Position numbers and translations under genes: made by a program
Part shown: one piece after another, positions 7,475 to 16,091 of the stretch
Numbering within the stretch: position 1 is the stretch's first letter
Layout: every line of letters begins with the position of its first letter
NCBI GenBank assembly: GCA_041488455.1
Contig: JBGPPG010000023.1
Location: 1-34,161, forward strand
Origin: DASQPE01 sp041488455
GTDB lineage: Bacteria; Gemmatimonadota; Gemmatimonadetes; Gemmatimonadales; GWC2-71-9
Length of the DNA: 34,161 nucleotides
Direction: 5' to 3'
Notes under the pieces: generated by a model
Database searches by the model: none
What the model saw: only the letters and a program-made list of their open reading frames with translations
What the model was told of the DNA's origin: nothing

Positions 7475-9133
7475 TCAGGGACCGCTCGCGCGCCGGGCGA
7501 CCACGTAGAAGTTCTCGTCCACGCGGAAGTCCTCCGGCGCCGCAAGCGGCAGCGTGGTCGTCTGCCACGCCTCCGTAGGCGAGAGCGTCACCCATTGCCC
7601 TTCCCCGGCGGCCACGCGGATCGGCATGTCGAACCCGGGCACCACGTCGGCCCAGTGATAGCTCAGCGTCGTGCCGTCGAGCCGGTACTCGAACACCGGG
7701 ATCTTCGTCGTCGTGAGATACTGCGCGAAGACCCGGCCCAGATCCCGGCCTGACTGCGCGCTGATGTACTCCTGCACCTGCTTCCCGGTGACGATGCGGT
7801 GCCCGAATTCGGCGTTGAGCCCCCGCAGGATGGCCCGCCAGGTGCTGTCGTTGCCGATGACGTGGCGGATGGTGTGCAGCATGTTCCCGCCCTTGTAGTA
7901 CATGTCGCCGGATCCCTCGGCGTTGACGCCGAAGGGCGCGACGATGGGCGCGTCGTTCTGGATCCGCTTCCGCACGCCGAGCACGTACTCGGCACCCGCA
8001 CGCTCGCCGTAGCGGCACTCGGTGTAGAGCGCCTCCGCGTAGTTGGCGAAGCTCTCGTGGACCCACATGTCCGCCAGGTCCGCAGAGGTGATGCTGTTGC
8101 CGAACCACTCGTGGGCGCTCTCGTGGATCACGATGAAGTCCCAGGTCAGGCCCCACCCCGTGCCGGAGAGGTCCCTGCCACGGTACCCGTTCATGAATCC
8201 GTTGCCGTACGCCACCGCGCTCTGGTGCTCCATGCCTAAATGCGGTGCCTCGACGAGCTTGTAGCCGTCACGGTACCACGGGTACGGCCCGAACCAGTAC
8301 TCGAAGCAGCCGAGCATCGGCTTGACCTGCTGCCACTGCACGCGAGCCGTGTCGAGATCGGCCGCGAGCGGCCAGAAGTCGAGCGTGAGATGGCCGCCCT
8401 CGCCCTCGTACGCATCGGTGAACTCCGCATAGCGGCCGATGGAGGCGGCGACGTCGTAGTTGTTGATCGGGTCGGCGACGAACCACTCGTAGGTGGTCCA
8501 GCCATCGCCGACGCGCTCGATGCCGCGGAGGCGGCCGTTCGCGATGGCGCGCAGGGAATCGGGAACGGTGAGCGAGATCCGCTGGCTGTCCGGCTCGTCG
8601 GCCTGGGTGTCCTTGGTCGGCCACCAGACGCTGGCGCCGAGTCCCTGACACGTGGTGGCGATCCAGGGATGGCCGCCAGGATCGCGCCCCCAGGTGACGC
8701 CCCCGTCCCACGGCGGCTTCTCCGCGACCCGCGGCCGTCCATGGTAGTAGACGGCAAGCGTGCGGGTCGTGCCCTTCCGTTGCTGGCCTGCGACGGTAAC
8801 GAAGAACGCGTTTCCGTCACGGCGATACGCCAGCCGCCGTCCGTCCTGCACCACGCTGTCGATCTCGAGCGGCACCTGCAGATCGATCTGCATCGCGCGC
8901 GCCGCACCGACGACGTGGTAGGTGATCCCGTTCCACCCGCGTATCGTGCTGTCGGCCGGGTCGAACGTCACGTGGAGGTCGTAGAACACGACGTCCCACC
9001 ATGCGCGCTCGGGCGTGATGGTGCCGCGGAGCGTGTCGGCGTGCGTGAAGACGGCGTGTTGGGCGGCGGCGGAAACGAGCGGTACCACAGCGAGCGCCAC
9101 GGCAACCGCGGTGCTCCGGTAGGGGATCGGCAT
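7475..9133 (-). CDS. Secreted M1-family metallo-aminopeptidase
   Basis: The 552-residue zinc peptidase begins with a signal peptide (residues 1 to about 25, cut after SAA or AAQ). It should act in the periplasm or outside, removing N-terminal residues from peptides. The exopeptidase motif appears as G300-M-E-H303 (GxMEN-like). The zinc site is H337-E-S-A-H341-EWFGN, with the third ligand E360 in WVHESFANY, exactly 19 residues after the second histidine. The N-terminal beta-domain (WWDVVFYDLHVTFDP, TIRGWNGITYHV) is typical of M1. It is shorter than the full four-domain enzymes (about 850) and fits the compact bacterial secreted form without the large C-terminal helical domain. It is transcribed divergently from the small protein at 9329. 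Confidence 0.92.
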   Translation of the reverse strand: MPIPYRSTAVAVALAVVPLVSAAAQHAVFTHADTLRGTITPERAWWDVVFYDLHVTFDPADSTIRGWNGITYHVVGAARAMQIDLQVPLEIDSVVQDGRRLAYRRDGNAFFVTVAGQQRKGTTRTLAVYYHGRPRVAEKPPWDGGVTWGRDPGGHPWIATTCQGLGASVWWPTKDTQADEPDSQRISLTVPDSLRAIANGRLRGIERVGDGWTTYEWFVADPINNYDVAASIGRYAEFTDAYEGEGGHLTLDFWPLAADLDTARVQWQQVKPMLGCFEYWFGPYPWYRDGYKLVEAPHLGMEHQSAVAYGNGFMNGYRGRDLSGTGWGLTWDFIVIHESAHEWFGNSITSADLADMWVHESFANYAEALYTECRYGERAGAEYVLGVRKRIQNDAPIVAPFGVNAEGSGDMYYKGGNMLHTIRHVIGNDSTWRAILRGLNAEFGHRIVTGKQVQEYISAQSGRDLGRVFAQYLTTTKIPVFEYRLDGTTLSYHWADVVPGFDMPIRVAAGEGQWVTLSPTEAWQTTTLPLAAPEDFRVDENFYVVARRASGP

Positions 9134-9139
9134 GGCGGT

Positions 9140-9145
9140 ATTGTA
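9140..9145 (-). promoter_or_regulatory. -10 box implying a leaderless mRNA for the aminopeptidase
   Basis: On the minus strand, TACAAT (five of six to TATAAT) ends six bases before the ATG at 9133. A normal transcription start would fall on or next to the A of the start codon. No Shine-Dalgarno sequence is present. The -35 region is weak. This suggests a leaderless transcript. Confidence 0.42.
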
Positions 9146-9328
9146 TCGGAGCCGCGGGGATGGAGCCAGTTAGACCCCGCGGCCCCCTTCGATGCCTTCC
9201 TTAAGTATCACGAACTTCGTAAGCGCCACAGAGCGTGCGAGAGCGCACGGCGGCGCGGTGCTCGTGGGCACGGTTTCTCAGCCGATGATCTGGTACCGTT
9301 CGGAAGCGAGAAGACGGAGGTTACGGAT

Positions 9329-9598
9329 ATGCCAATTCACTCGCGATGGATCACGGTCGGCGTTGCTACAGGACTCCTCGCGCTCATCGGGGCGTCCTTG
9401 CTCCACGCCCAGCAGCAGCCACAGCATCCCCGCGACACGCTCCAGACAGGGGCGGTGATGCAAGCCGATACGGCTCTGAAGGCCGCGCCCGGGACACGGA
9501 CGGGCCGGACGGCGGCGCACAGCGGAAAGGCGAAGTGGAAGAAACGCCGGGCCGGCGCTGACAGCATCCGCGCCGGGCAGGACAGCACGCACCAGTAG
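9329..9598 (+). CDS. Small secreted basic protein of unknown function
   Basis: The 89-residue product starts with a clear signal peptide (residues 1 to about 27, hydrophobic GVATGLLALIGASLLHA, then QQQ). The mature part is short, polar and disordered-looking. It has a basic cluster (GKAKWKKRRAG) and a repeated DS(I/T)-type acidic ending. CGGAGG at 9315-9320 lies eight bases before the ATG, a good ribosome-binding site for this window. I do not recognise a family. A large hairpin follows the stop codon and may end its transcript. An 11-bp perfect palindrome (ACGAACTTCGT, 9210-9220) sits upstream and could be an operator. Confidence 0.6.
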   Translation: MPIHSRWITVGVATGLLALIGASLLHAQQQPQHPRDTLQTGAVMQADTALKAAPGTRTGRTAAHSGKAKWKKRRAGADSIRAGQDSTHQ

Positions 9599-9629
9599 GC
9601 GGCGCCACCTCTCGGCCGGCGCTGGCGGG

Positions 9630-9673
9630 AGCCTGGGGTCCGGGACAGATTCCCTTCGTCCCGACTCCAGGCT
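9630..9673 (+). terminator. Strong hairpin between the small protein and the kinase fusion
   Basis: AGCCTGGGGTCCGGGAC (9630-9646) pairs with GTCCCGACTCCAGGCT (9658-9673) with one mismatch and one bulge, around an 11-base loop. TTT follows and the kinase GTG starts five bases after the stem. It may terminate the upstream transcript. Its position over the kinase ribosome-binding region also allows translational control. The short T-run makes termination uncertain. Confidence 0.5.
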
Positions 9674-9678
9674 TTGCC

Positions 9679-12591
9679 GTGCCCGAACTCCCGGCCCAGC
9701 TCGCCGAGGCGCTGCGCGACCGGTACGTCCTCGAGCGTGAGCTCGGCCGCGGCGGCATGGCCACCGTCTACCTCGCGCGGGACTTGAGGCACGACCGCCT
9801 CGTCGCGCTCAAGGTCCTCCGTCCGGAGCTGGCCGTCGCCCTCGGCCCCGAGCGATTCCAGCGCGAGATCCGGTTTGCCGCCCGCCTCCAGCACCCCCAC
9901 ATCCTGTCGGTCTACGACTCGGGTGAATCCGCCGGTCAGCTGTGGTTCACCATGCCGTACGTGGAGGGCGAATCGCTGCGCGACCGCCTCCGTCGCGACG
10001 GCGCGCTCCCGCTCGACGGCGCGCTTCGCGTGGCCCGGGAGGCCGCGGAGGCGCTCGGCTACGCGCACGAGCACGGCGTCATTCACCGGGACGTGAAGCC
10101 GGAGAACATCATGCTGACCCGCGACGGCAACACGCTGGTCGCGGACTTCGGGATCGCGCGGAGCGTGGGCGCCGACGGGAGCGACCAGCTCACCGCCACC
10201 GGGATGAGTCTGGGCACGCCGGCCTACATGAGCCCCGAGCAGGCGGCCGGAGCATCCGAGCTGGACGGCCGCTCGGACATCTACAGCCTCGGGTGCGTGC
10301 TCTACGAGATGCTCGCGGGAGAGGCGCCGTTCACCGGGGCCACGCCGCAGTCCGTCATCGCGAAGCGATTTACCGGGCCCGCCCCGTCGCTGGCGGCGCT
10401 GCGCGACAGGATCCCCGCCCCGCTCGAGGAAGCAGTCGCACGCGCCCTGAGCCGGGAGCCGGCGGATCGGTTCGCGACCGCGGGAGACTTCGCCAATGCG
10501 CTCGCGGCTCCGTCCAGCACCACGCTGGCGATACCGGCGCGGCGCGCACCCGGCTGGCTCCGCTGGGCCGGGGGTGCCGCCGCCGCGCTCGCCGGCGCCG
10601 CCCTGCTGGCCGGCTGGTATCGGGGCCACGGCCGGCACGCGGCCGACGTACGCTGGGCCACTCGCGAAGCCATCCCGATGATCCGCACGCTGGCCGACAG
10701 CGGACTCTGGGACTCGGCCTACGCCGTGGCACAACGGGCGAGCGTCATCATCCCCCGCGACTCCGTGCTCGCGACCCTGTGGCCCAAAGTCTCGGACACA
10801 ATCACCATCCTGTCGGAGCCGTCAGGAGCGCGGGTGTATCGCAAGAGCTACGCGACGCCGGCCGCTCCGTGGACTTTGCTGGGAGCCACGCCGCTCGTGG
10901 CTGCGCGCTTCCCCTTTCGTCTGTCTCGAATCAAGCTCGAGCAGGAGGGCCGGCGCCCGGTCGAAGGTGCGGTCGAGCCGTACGGCTGGCCGCGCGTGCC
11001 CTTCGTGCTCGACAGCGGTCCCGCCGCCGACACCGGGATGGTTCGCGTCCCGGGCGGCGAGGTGGACCTGAACCTGCCGGGGCTCGACCATCTCGAGCCC
11101 ATCAAGCTCGGCGATTTCATGATGGGCCGCTACGAAGTCACCAACCGGGCCTTCAAGCAGTTCGTGGCGAGCGGAGGCTACCAGCGGAAGGAGCTCTGGA
11201 AATACCCCTTCATCCTGGAAGGGCGGGAGATCTCCTGGGAGGAAGGCGTGAAGCGATTCACGGACAAGACCGGCCGGCCGGGCCCCGCGACCTGGGAGGC
11301 GGGCGACTATCCGACCGGCCAGGGAGACTACCCCGTGACGGGGGTCAGCTGGTACGAGGCGGCCGCCTACGCGGCCTTCGCCGGCAAGGAGCTGCCGACG
11401 ATCTACCATTGGAGCCGGGCCGCGCATACGCGGGCGAGCGCCGCCATCGTCCCGTTGAGCAACTTCAGCGGGAAGAGCCCGGCACCCGTCGGCCAGAACC
11501 AGGGGCTGGGGCCCTTCGGCACCTACGACATGGCCGGCAACGCGCGGGAGTGGTGCTTCAACGAGTCCGCCGAGGGGCGGTACATCCTGGGCGGCGGCTG
11601 GAACGACCCCACGTACGCGTTCAACGACGCCTATGCCCAGCCGGCGTTCGATCGGTCCATCACCAACGGGTTCCGGCTGGCGAGGTACTCCGATCAGACG
11701 AACCTCACCCAAGCGGGTCGTCGCGTCGCGCGACTCTTCCGCGATTTCACCAGGGAGCGCCCGGTTTCCGACGCGGTCTTCGAGGCGTACCGCCGGATGT
11801 ACGATTACGATCGCACCAGCCTCAACGCCAGCGTCGAGACGGCGGACTCGGCCGCGGAGGCGTGGCGGGAGGAGCGGGTTTCCTTCGATGCCGCCTACGG
11901 CAAGGAGCGGGTCACGGCGTTCCTCTTCCTGCCCAAGCAGCACCGCCCACCGTTTCAGGCCGTCGTGGTGTTTCCCGGCTCCGACGCTCTGCACGATCGG
12001 AGCGCCGCGCCCTCGGTGGTGGAGTACGCGGGTCTGCTCGACTTCATCATCAAGAGCGGACGGGCGCTCGTGTTCCCGGTCTACAAGAGCACGTACGAGC
12101 GGCAGGACAGCCTGCACAGCGACTACCCGGACAGCAGCAACTTCTACAAAGAGCACGTGATCGCCTGGGCCAAGGACATGCGCCGGACGATCGACTACCT
12201 CGATACCCGGGCCGACATCGATACCACGAGGGTCGCCTACTTCGGCTGGAGCTGGGGTGGGTATCTGGGTGGCCTCATGCCGGCCGTCGAGCCCCGCTTC
12301 AAGGCCGTCGTCCTGCTCGTTGCCGGGCTCGAGTTCCAGCGGGGCCAGCCGGAAGTGGAGCCCATCAATTTCCTGCCCCGCATCAGGATTCCGGTGCTTA
12401 TGTTGAATGGGCAGTACGACCACTACTTCCCGGTCGAGACGTCCCAGCGCCCGATGTTCCGGCTGCTCGGCGCGCCGCCCGACCGGAAGCGCCAGGTGAT
12501 TTCGCAGGGCGGCCATTTCGTTCCCCGGGCCCAGCTGGTGAAAGAGACGCTCGACTGGCTCGACCGATACCTCGGGGAGCCCGCGCGGTGA
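9679..12591 (+). CDS. Fusion: Ser/Thr protein kinase - TM - FGE-like domain - alpha/beta hydrolase
   Basis: This 970-residue multidomain membrane protein has a PknB-like kinase at residues 14-280. It shows the G-loop G23RGGMATVY31, K45, the catalytic loop HRD138VKPEN and D156FG, so the kinase looks active. A transmembrane helix lies at about 293-312. A PEGA-like stretch (about 365-425) comes next. The formylglycine-generating-enzyme-like domain (about 451-673) carries GRYEVTNRAFKQF, YPVTGVSWYEAAAYAAF and GTYDMAGNAREW. Around GGGWND (about 638) the active-site cysteines of true FGEs are absent, so oxidation is unlikely. The C-terminal dienelactone-hydrolase-like domain (about 690-970) has a complete triad: S858 in GWSWGG, D914 and H946. 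Sensor-side domains would face the periplasm. The start is GTG with no clear Shine-Dalgarno sequence. Confidence 0.88.
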   Translation: MPELPAQLAEALRDRYVLERELGRGGMATVYLARDLRHDRLVALKVLRPELAVALGPERFQREIRFAARLQHPHILSVYDSGESAGQLWFTMPYVEGESLRDRLRRDGALPLDGALRVAREAAEALGYAHEHGVIHRDVKPENIMLTRDGNTLVADFGIARSVGADGSDQLTATGMSLGTPAYMSPEQAAGASELDGRSDIYSLGCVLYEMLAGEAPFTGATPQSVIAKRFTGPAPSLAALRDRIPAPLEEAVARALSREPADRFATAGDFANALAAPSSTTLAIPARRAPGWLRWAGGAAAALAGAALLAGWYRGHGRHAADVRWATREAIPMIRTLADSGLWDSAYAVAQRASVIIPRDSVLATLWPKVSDTITILSEPSGARVYRKSYATPAAPWTLLGATPLVAARFPFRLSRIKLEQEGRRPVEGAVEPYGWPRVPFVLDSGPAADTGMVRVPGGEVDLNLPGLDHLEPIKLGDFMMGRYEVTNRAFKQFVASGGYQRKELWKYPFILEGREISWEEGVKRFTDKTGRPGPATWEAGDYPTGQGDYPVTGVSWYEAAAYAAFAGKELPTIYHWSRAAHTRASAAIVPLSNFSGKSPAPVGQNQGLGPFGTYDMAGNAREWCFNESAEGRYILGGGWNDPTYAFNDAYAQPAFDRSITNGFRLARYSDQTNLTQAGRRVARLFRDFTRERPVSDAVFEAYRRMYDYDRTSLNASVETADSAAEAWREERVSFDAAYGKERVTAFLFLPKQHRPPFQAVVVFPGSDALHDRSAAPSVVEYAGLLDFIIKSGRALVFPVYKSTYERQDSLHSDYPDSSNFYKEHVIAWAKDMRRTIDYLDTRADIDTTRVAYFGWSWGGYLGGLMPAVEPRFKAVVLLVAGLEFQRGQPEVEPINFLPRIRIPVLMLNGQYDHYFPVETSQRPMFRLLGAPPDRKRQVISQGGHFVPRAQLVKETLDWLDRYLGEPAR

Positions 12592-12660
12592 GCCGGTTCG
12601 GGCCGCCGAGGGCCGAAACACCCGGCCATTGCCATCCGTAGGAGGGCCTGGACTTACCCA

Positions 12661-13260
12661 ATGAACTCATCGTCGCCTCGGGCACTCCTCACAGCCGCGA
12701 TGTTGCTGCTGCTCGCGCTCGCGCCGGTCAAGGCCTCGGCCCAGGCGCCGCGTTACAGCCCGGCCGACGTCGAGTTCATGCAGGGCATGATCGGCCACCA
12801 CGCCCAGGCCCTGGAGATGGCGGCCCTGGTGCCGACCCGTACCACCAACCCGTCGATCCGCCTCCTCGCCCAGCGCATCGCGATCTCCCAGAAGGACGAG
12901 ATCCGCCTGATGCAGAACTGGCTCAAGGACCGCGGCCAGGCCGCGCCGGACCCGGGCGCGCCTCACGGGCACCAGCACGACGGCATGCACGACATGCTCA
13001 TGCCCGGGATGCTGACCCCCGAGCAGATGGCGCAGCTCGCCGCCGCGAAGGATGCCGAGTTCGACCGGCTGTTCCTCCAGCTCATGATCCAGCACCACGG
13101 GGGCGCGCTCACGATGGTGAGGACCCTCTTCGACACGCAGGGCGCGGCGCAGGAGACCCCCACGTTCCGCTACGTCTCCGAGGTGGACACCGACCAGCGC
13201 ATCGAGATCGAGCGGATGCGCAAGCTGCTCGCCACCCTGCCGGCGTCACACTCACCGTGA
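12661..13260 (+). CDS. DUF305 family secreted protein (putative metal-binding)
   Basis: The 199-residue protein has a signal peptide (1 to about 27, ASAQ). It carries two DUF305 helical repeats with the family's paired histidines: MIGHHAQALEMA (H46-H47) and MIQHHGGALTMV (H145-H146). Between them lies a His/Met-rich segment (about 102-118: HGHQHDGMHDMLMPGM) of the sort that binds copper or silver. DUF305 proteins are ferritin-like four-helix bundles often found in metal-resistance loci; a copper role here is inference. GGAGG lies 14 bases upstream of the ATG. The gene ends 16 bases before the LVIVD-repeat gene, and 69 bases separate it from the kinase fusion upstream, so an operon is likely. 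Confidence 0.85.
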   Translation: MNSSSPRALLTAAMLLLLALAPVKASAQAPRYSPADVEFMQGMIGHHAQALEMAALVPTRTTNPSIRLLAQRIAISQKDEIRLMQNWLKDRGQAAPDPGAPHGHQHDGMHDMLMPGMLTPEQMAQLAAAKDAEFDRLFLQLMIQHHGGALTMVRTLFDTQGAAQETPTFRYVSEVDTDQRIEIERMRKLLATLPASHSP

Positions 13261-13276
13261 GGACCGAGACCCGACT

Positions 13277-15058
13277 ATGACATTCGCAACAAGCTGGCGC
13301 CTCGCGCTCGCGAGCACGCTCCTGGCGGTGCCCGTGAGCCTTTGCGCCCAGGCCAAGCAGGCGTCGGGCGACGTGTCCAGCGCCCCCGACCCGCGGGTGG
13401 GCCTCAAGGCGGGCTTCGACGATGCCGGCGAGGCGATCGAGAACCTCAGGATGCTGGCTCACGAGCCCCCGCCCCCGAGCTTCTTCGATCCCGCCACGGC
13501 GGGCAAGAACGAGTTCGTCAACGCGGACATCGCCTTCAGCGGGAACTACATCTTCCTGGGGAACTATTACGGGCTCCAGGTCTGGGATATGTCCAATCCG
13601 AAGGCGCCCACCCTCCGGACTTCGATGGTCTGTCCCGGCGGGCAGAACGATCCGTCCGTCTACCAGAACCTGCTCTTCCTCTCGGTCGAGCAGACCAGCG
13701 CTCGCGTGGACTGCGGGCGCGAGGGCGTGACGGACAGTGTGAGCGCCGACCGGTTCCGCGGCGTGCGCATCTTCGACATCAGCGACCTCGACCACCCGAA
13801 GCAGGTGGCCGCCGTCCAGACCTGTCGCGGCTCACACACTCACACCCTGGTCACCGACCCGAACGACGCCGAGAACGTCTACATCTACGTCTCGGAGACG
13901 AGTGTGGTCCGGTCGGGGAGCGAGCTGGCAGGATGCTCGGGGAAGAACGCCGATGAGGATCCGAACACATCACTGTTCAAGATCGACATCATCAAGGTGC
14001 CGCTGGCGTCGCCGCAGGACGCGAAGATCGTGGCCTCCCCTCGGCTCTTCGCGGATTCGAGCGGGGACATCGCCGGGCTCTGGAAGGGCGGGAATCACGG
14101 GGAAGGAACGCAGAGCACCACCGTGACGAACATGTGCCACGACATCACCGTGTACCAGGCGGTGGGTCTCGCCGCCGGGGCCTGCTCGGGCAACGGCATC
14201 CTGCTCGACATCAGCGATCCCGTTCACCCGAAGCGCGTCGCCGAGGTGACTGATCCGAACTTCGCCTACTGGCATTCGGCCACGTTCAACAACGACGCGA
14301 CCAAGGTGCTCTTCACCGATGAGTGGGGCGGCGGGGCGGAGCCGCACTGCCGCGCCACCGATCCGCCGAAGTGGGGCGCGGACGCGGTATTCTCTCTGTC
14401 GAACAACACGCTGGCGCCCGCGGGCTACTACAAGCTGCCGGCCGTCCAGACGGACCTGGAGAATTGCGTCGCCCACGACGGCTCGCTCATCCCGGTGCCG
14501 GGCCGGGACATCCTGGTGCAGGCGTGGTATCAGGGCGGCATCTCGGTGGTCGATTTCACCGACGCCGCGCATCCGGTGGAGATCGCCTTCTTCGACCGCG
14601 GGCCGCTCGACGCGGAGAAGCTGGGGGACGGAGGCGGCTACTGGTCCGCCTACTGGTACAACGGCTACATCGTGGGCTCCGAGATCACCCGCGGGCTCGA
14701 CCTGCTCGAGCTTACGCCGAGCCAGCTGCTGTCGCAGAACGAAATCGACGCGGCGAAGCTGGTGAAGCTGGACGTCTTCAACCCCCAGCACCAGCCCCGG
14801 TTCGTGTGGCCGGCGAGCTTCGTGGTGGCGCGGGCGTACCTGGACCAGCTGGAGCGGAACCACGGCCTCGCGAAGGGCCGGGTATCCAACGTTGCGAAGG
14901 CGCTCAACAAGGCGGAGAAGCAGAACGGGAAGAAGCAGGCGGAGACCCTGATGAAGCTGGCGGCGGAGCTGGACCGGGACGTGCAGGCGTCGAGCGACCC
15001 GAACCGGGTGATGCGGCTGTCGGCGTCGGTCACCGAGCTGGCGAGCGCGGCGCACTGA
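13277..15058 (+). CDS. LVIVD-repeat beta-propeller protein, secreted
   Basis: The 593-residue protein has a signal peptide (1 to about 24, cut near CAQA). It contains several LVIVD-type propeller blades: IFLGNYYGLQVWDMSNPKAP, FRGVRIFDISDLDHPKQVA, GNGILLDISDPVHPKRVAEV and GGISVVDFTDAAHPVEIAFF. These repeats (about 45-70 residues each) are typical of surface or periplasmic propellers of unknown function. Six or more cysteines in loops suggest disulfides. The C-terminal 100 residues are helical and charged (NKAEKQNGKKQAETLMKLA), outside the propeller. It is probably co-transcribed with the DUF305 gene 16 bases upstream. It converges with the hydrolase gene, whose stop is only 12 bases away. No enzymatic motif is visible. 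Confidence 0.82.
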   Translation: MTFATSWRLALASTLLAVPVSLCAQAKQASGDVSSAPDPRVGLKAGFDDAGEAIENLRMLAHEPPPPSFFDPATAGKNEFVNADIAFSGNYIFLGNYYGLQVWDMSNPKAPTLRTSMVCPGGQNDPSVYQNLLFLSVEQTSARVDCGREGVTDSVSADRFRGVRIFDISDLDHPKQVAAVQTCRGSHTHTLVTDPNDAENVYIYVSETSVVRSGSELAGCSGKNADEDPNTSLFKIDIIKVPLASPQDAKIVASPRLFADSSGDIAGLWKGGNHGEGTQSTTVTNMCHDITVYQAVGLAAGACSGNGILLDISDPVHPKRVAEVTDPNFAYWHSATFNNDATKVLFTDEWGGGAEPHCRATDPPKWGADAVFSLSNNTLAPAGYYKLPAVQTDLENCVAHDGSLIPVPGRDILVQAWYQGGISVVDFTDAAHPVEIAFFDRGPLDAEKLGDGGGYWSAYWYNGYIVGSEITRGLDLLELTPSQLLSQNEIDAAKLVKLDVFNPQHQPRFVWPASFVVARAYLDQLERNHGLAKGRVSNVAKALNKAEKQNGKKQAETLMKLAAELDRDVQASSDPNRVMRLSASVTELASAAH

Positions 15059-15070
15059 GCCGCGCCCGCT

Positions 15071-16000
15071 TCACTTCGCCAGGAAGTCGGTAACCAGCGC
15101 GATGGTGGCGTCCGGGTTCTCTTCCATGATCCAATGCCCGGAGTTGGGCACGATGCCCTCGTGGACGTCGGTGGCGGCGGCACGCATGACGACCGCCATC
15201 GTCGGCCCGAACGACTTCTCGCCGCCGATTGCCAGCACGGGCATGGTCAGCTTTCCGTTAGCGAGGAAGGCCTTGTTGTCGATCGCGTCCTGATCGAACG
15301 CCTGGAACTGCGAGAAGCCCGCGTGCATGGCGCCGGGCTGCGCGTAGAGTTTGGCGTAGTGAGCGCGGGAAGCCTCGGAGAACTTCTTGGGATCGGCCGA
15401 GAACTCGTTCCAGAACCGGTCGAGGTAGATTCGCTCGCGCCCCGCCACCAGCCGCTCGGCATCGGGACCCCAGAAGGAGAAGTGCCACAGGGCGTGGCTC
15501 TTGACGATGTCGTCCCAGGGCCCGATGCCCGGCAGCGGCGCATCGATGAGGACGAACCGGCGCACGCGGGCGGGATATTCCGCGGCAACGGCATACCCGA
15601 CCATGTTGCCGATGTCGTGCGTGACGAGGTCGGTCTTGTCGATCTTGAGCGCGTCGAGCACGCCGGCGACATCGTGGCCCTGCGTCTTCTTGTCGTAACC
15701 ACCGGCAGGCCGCGCCGACAGGCCCATCCCTCGCAGATCCGGCACGATCACCGTGTACCTGGCCGCAAGCTTCGCGGCCAGCGACGCCCACATGTCGCCG
15801 GTCTCGCCGTAACCGTGCAGCAGGACGACGGCCGGGCCCTTACCGCCGATGCGGACGTCGAGCGTTGTGCCGTTGGCGGGGATCCGCTGGGTGTGAAAGC
15901 TCGCGGGAAACGGCTGCACCTGGGCGCCGGCGGGTTGAGCACCGAGCACGGCGATCGAACCCACCGCGGACACGGCCGCCGCGAAGACGCGCGTATACAT
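15071..16000 (-). CDS. Secreted alpha/beta hydrolase, epoxide hydrolase/haloacid dehalogenase-like
   Basis: The 309-residue enzyme has a signal peptide (1 to about 26, QPAGAQ). It shows the alpha/beta hydrolase oxyanion motif VVLLHGYGETGDMW. The nucleophile elbow reads VTHD129IGNMVGYA, with aspartate as nucleophile as in epoxide hydrolases and haloalkane or fluoroacetate dehalogenases, not lipases. The catalytic histidine is H289 in NSGHWIMEE. The cap domain contains WHFSFWGPDAERLVAGRERIYLDRFW, common in soil bacterial homologues. Dehalogenase and epoxide hydrolase cannot be separated from sequence alone. The frame is open 90 codons upstream, but that stretch runs into the opposite gene, so the ATG at 16000 is used, immediately before the signal peptide. 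Confidence 0.85.
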   Translation of the reverse strand: MYTRVFAAAVSAVGSIAVLGAQPAGAQVQPFPASFHTQRIPANGTTLDVRIGGKGPAVVLLHGYGETGDMWASLAAKLAARYTVIVPDLRGMGLSARPAGGYDKKTQGHDVAGVLDALKIDKTDLVTHDIGNMVGYAVAAEYPARVRRFVLIDAPLPGIGPWDDIVKSHALWHFSFWGPDAERLVAGRERIYLDRFWNEFSADPKKFSEASRAHYAKLYAQPGAMHAGFSQFQAFDQDAIDNKAFLANGKLTMPVLAIGGEKSFGPTMAVVMRAAATDVHEGIVPNSGHWIMEENPDATIALVTDFLAK

Positions 16001-16091
16001 GGATCCGCTTTCTTGATTCAGGTTGACCCGGCGGAAACGACCGATCGGGGGCAACGACAATATAGAGGCGTTCAGCCGTCGAGGAACCGTC

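Noticed and set aside
10822..12621. Long minus-strand frame opposite the kinase fusion
   Set aside because: It is a mirror of the conserved FGE/hydrolase region with no recognisable domain or start signal.
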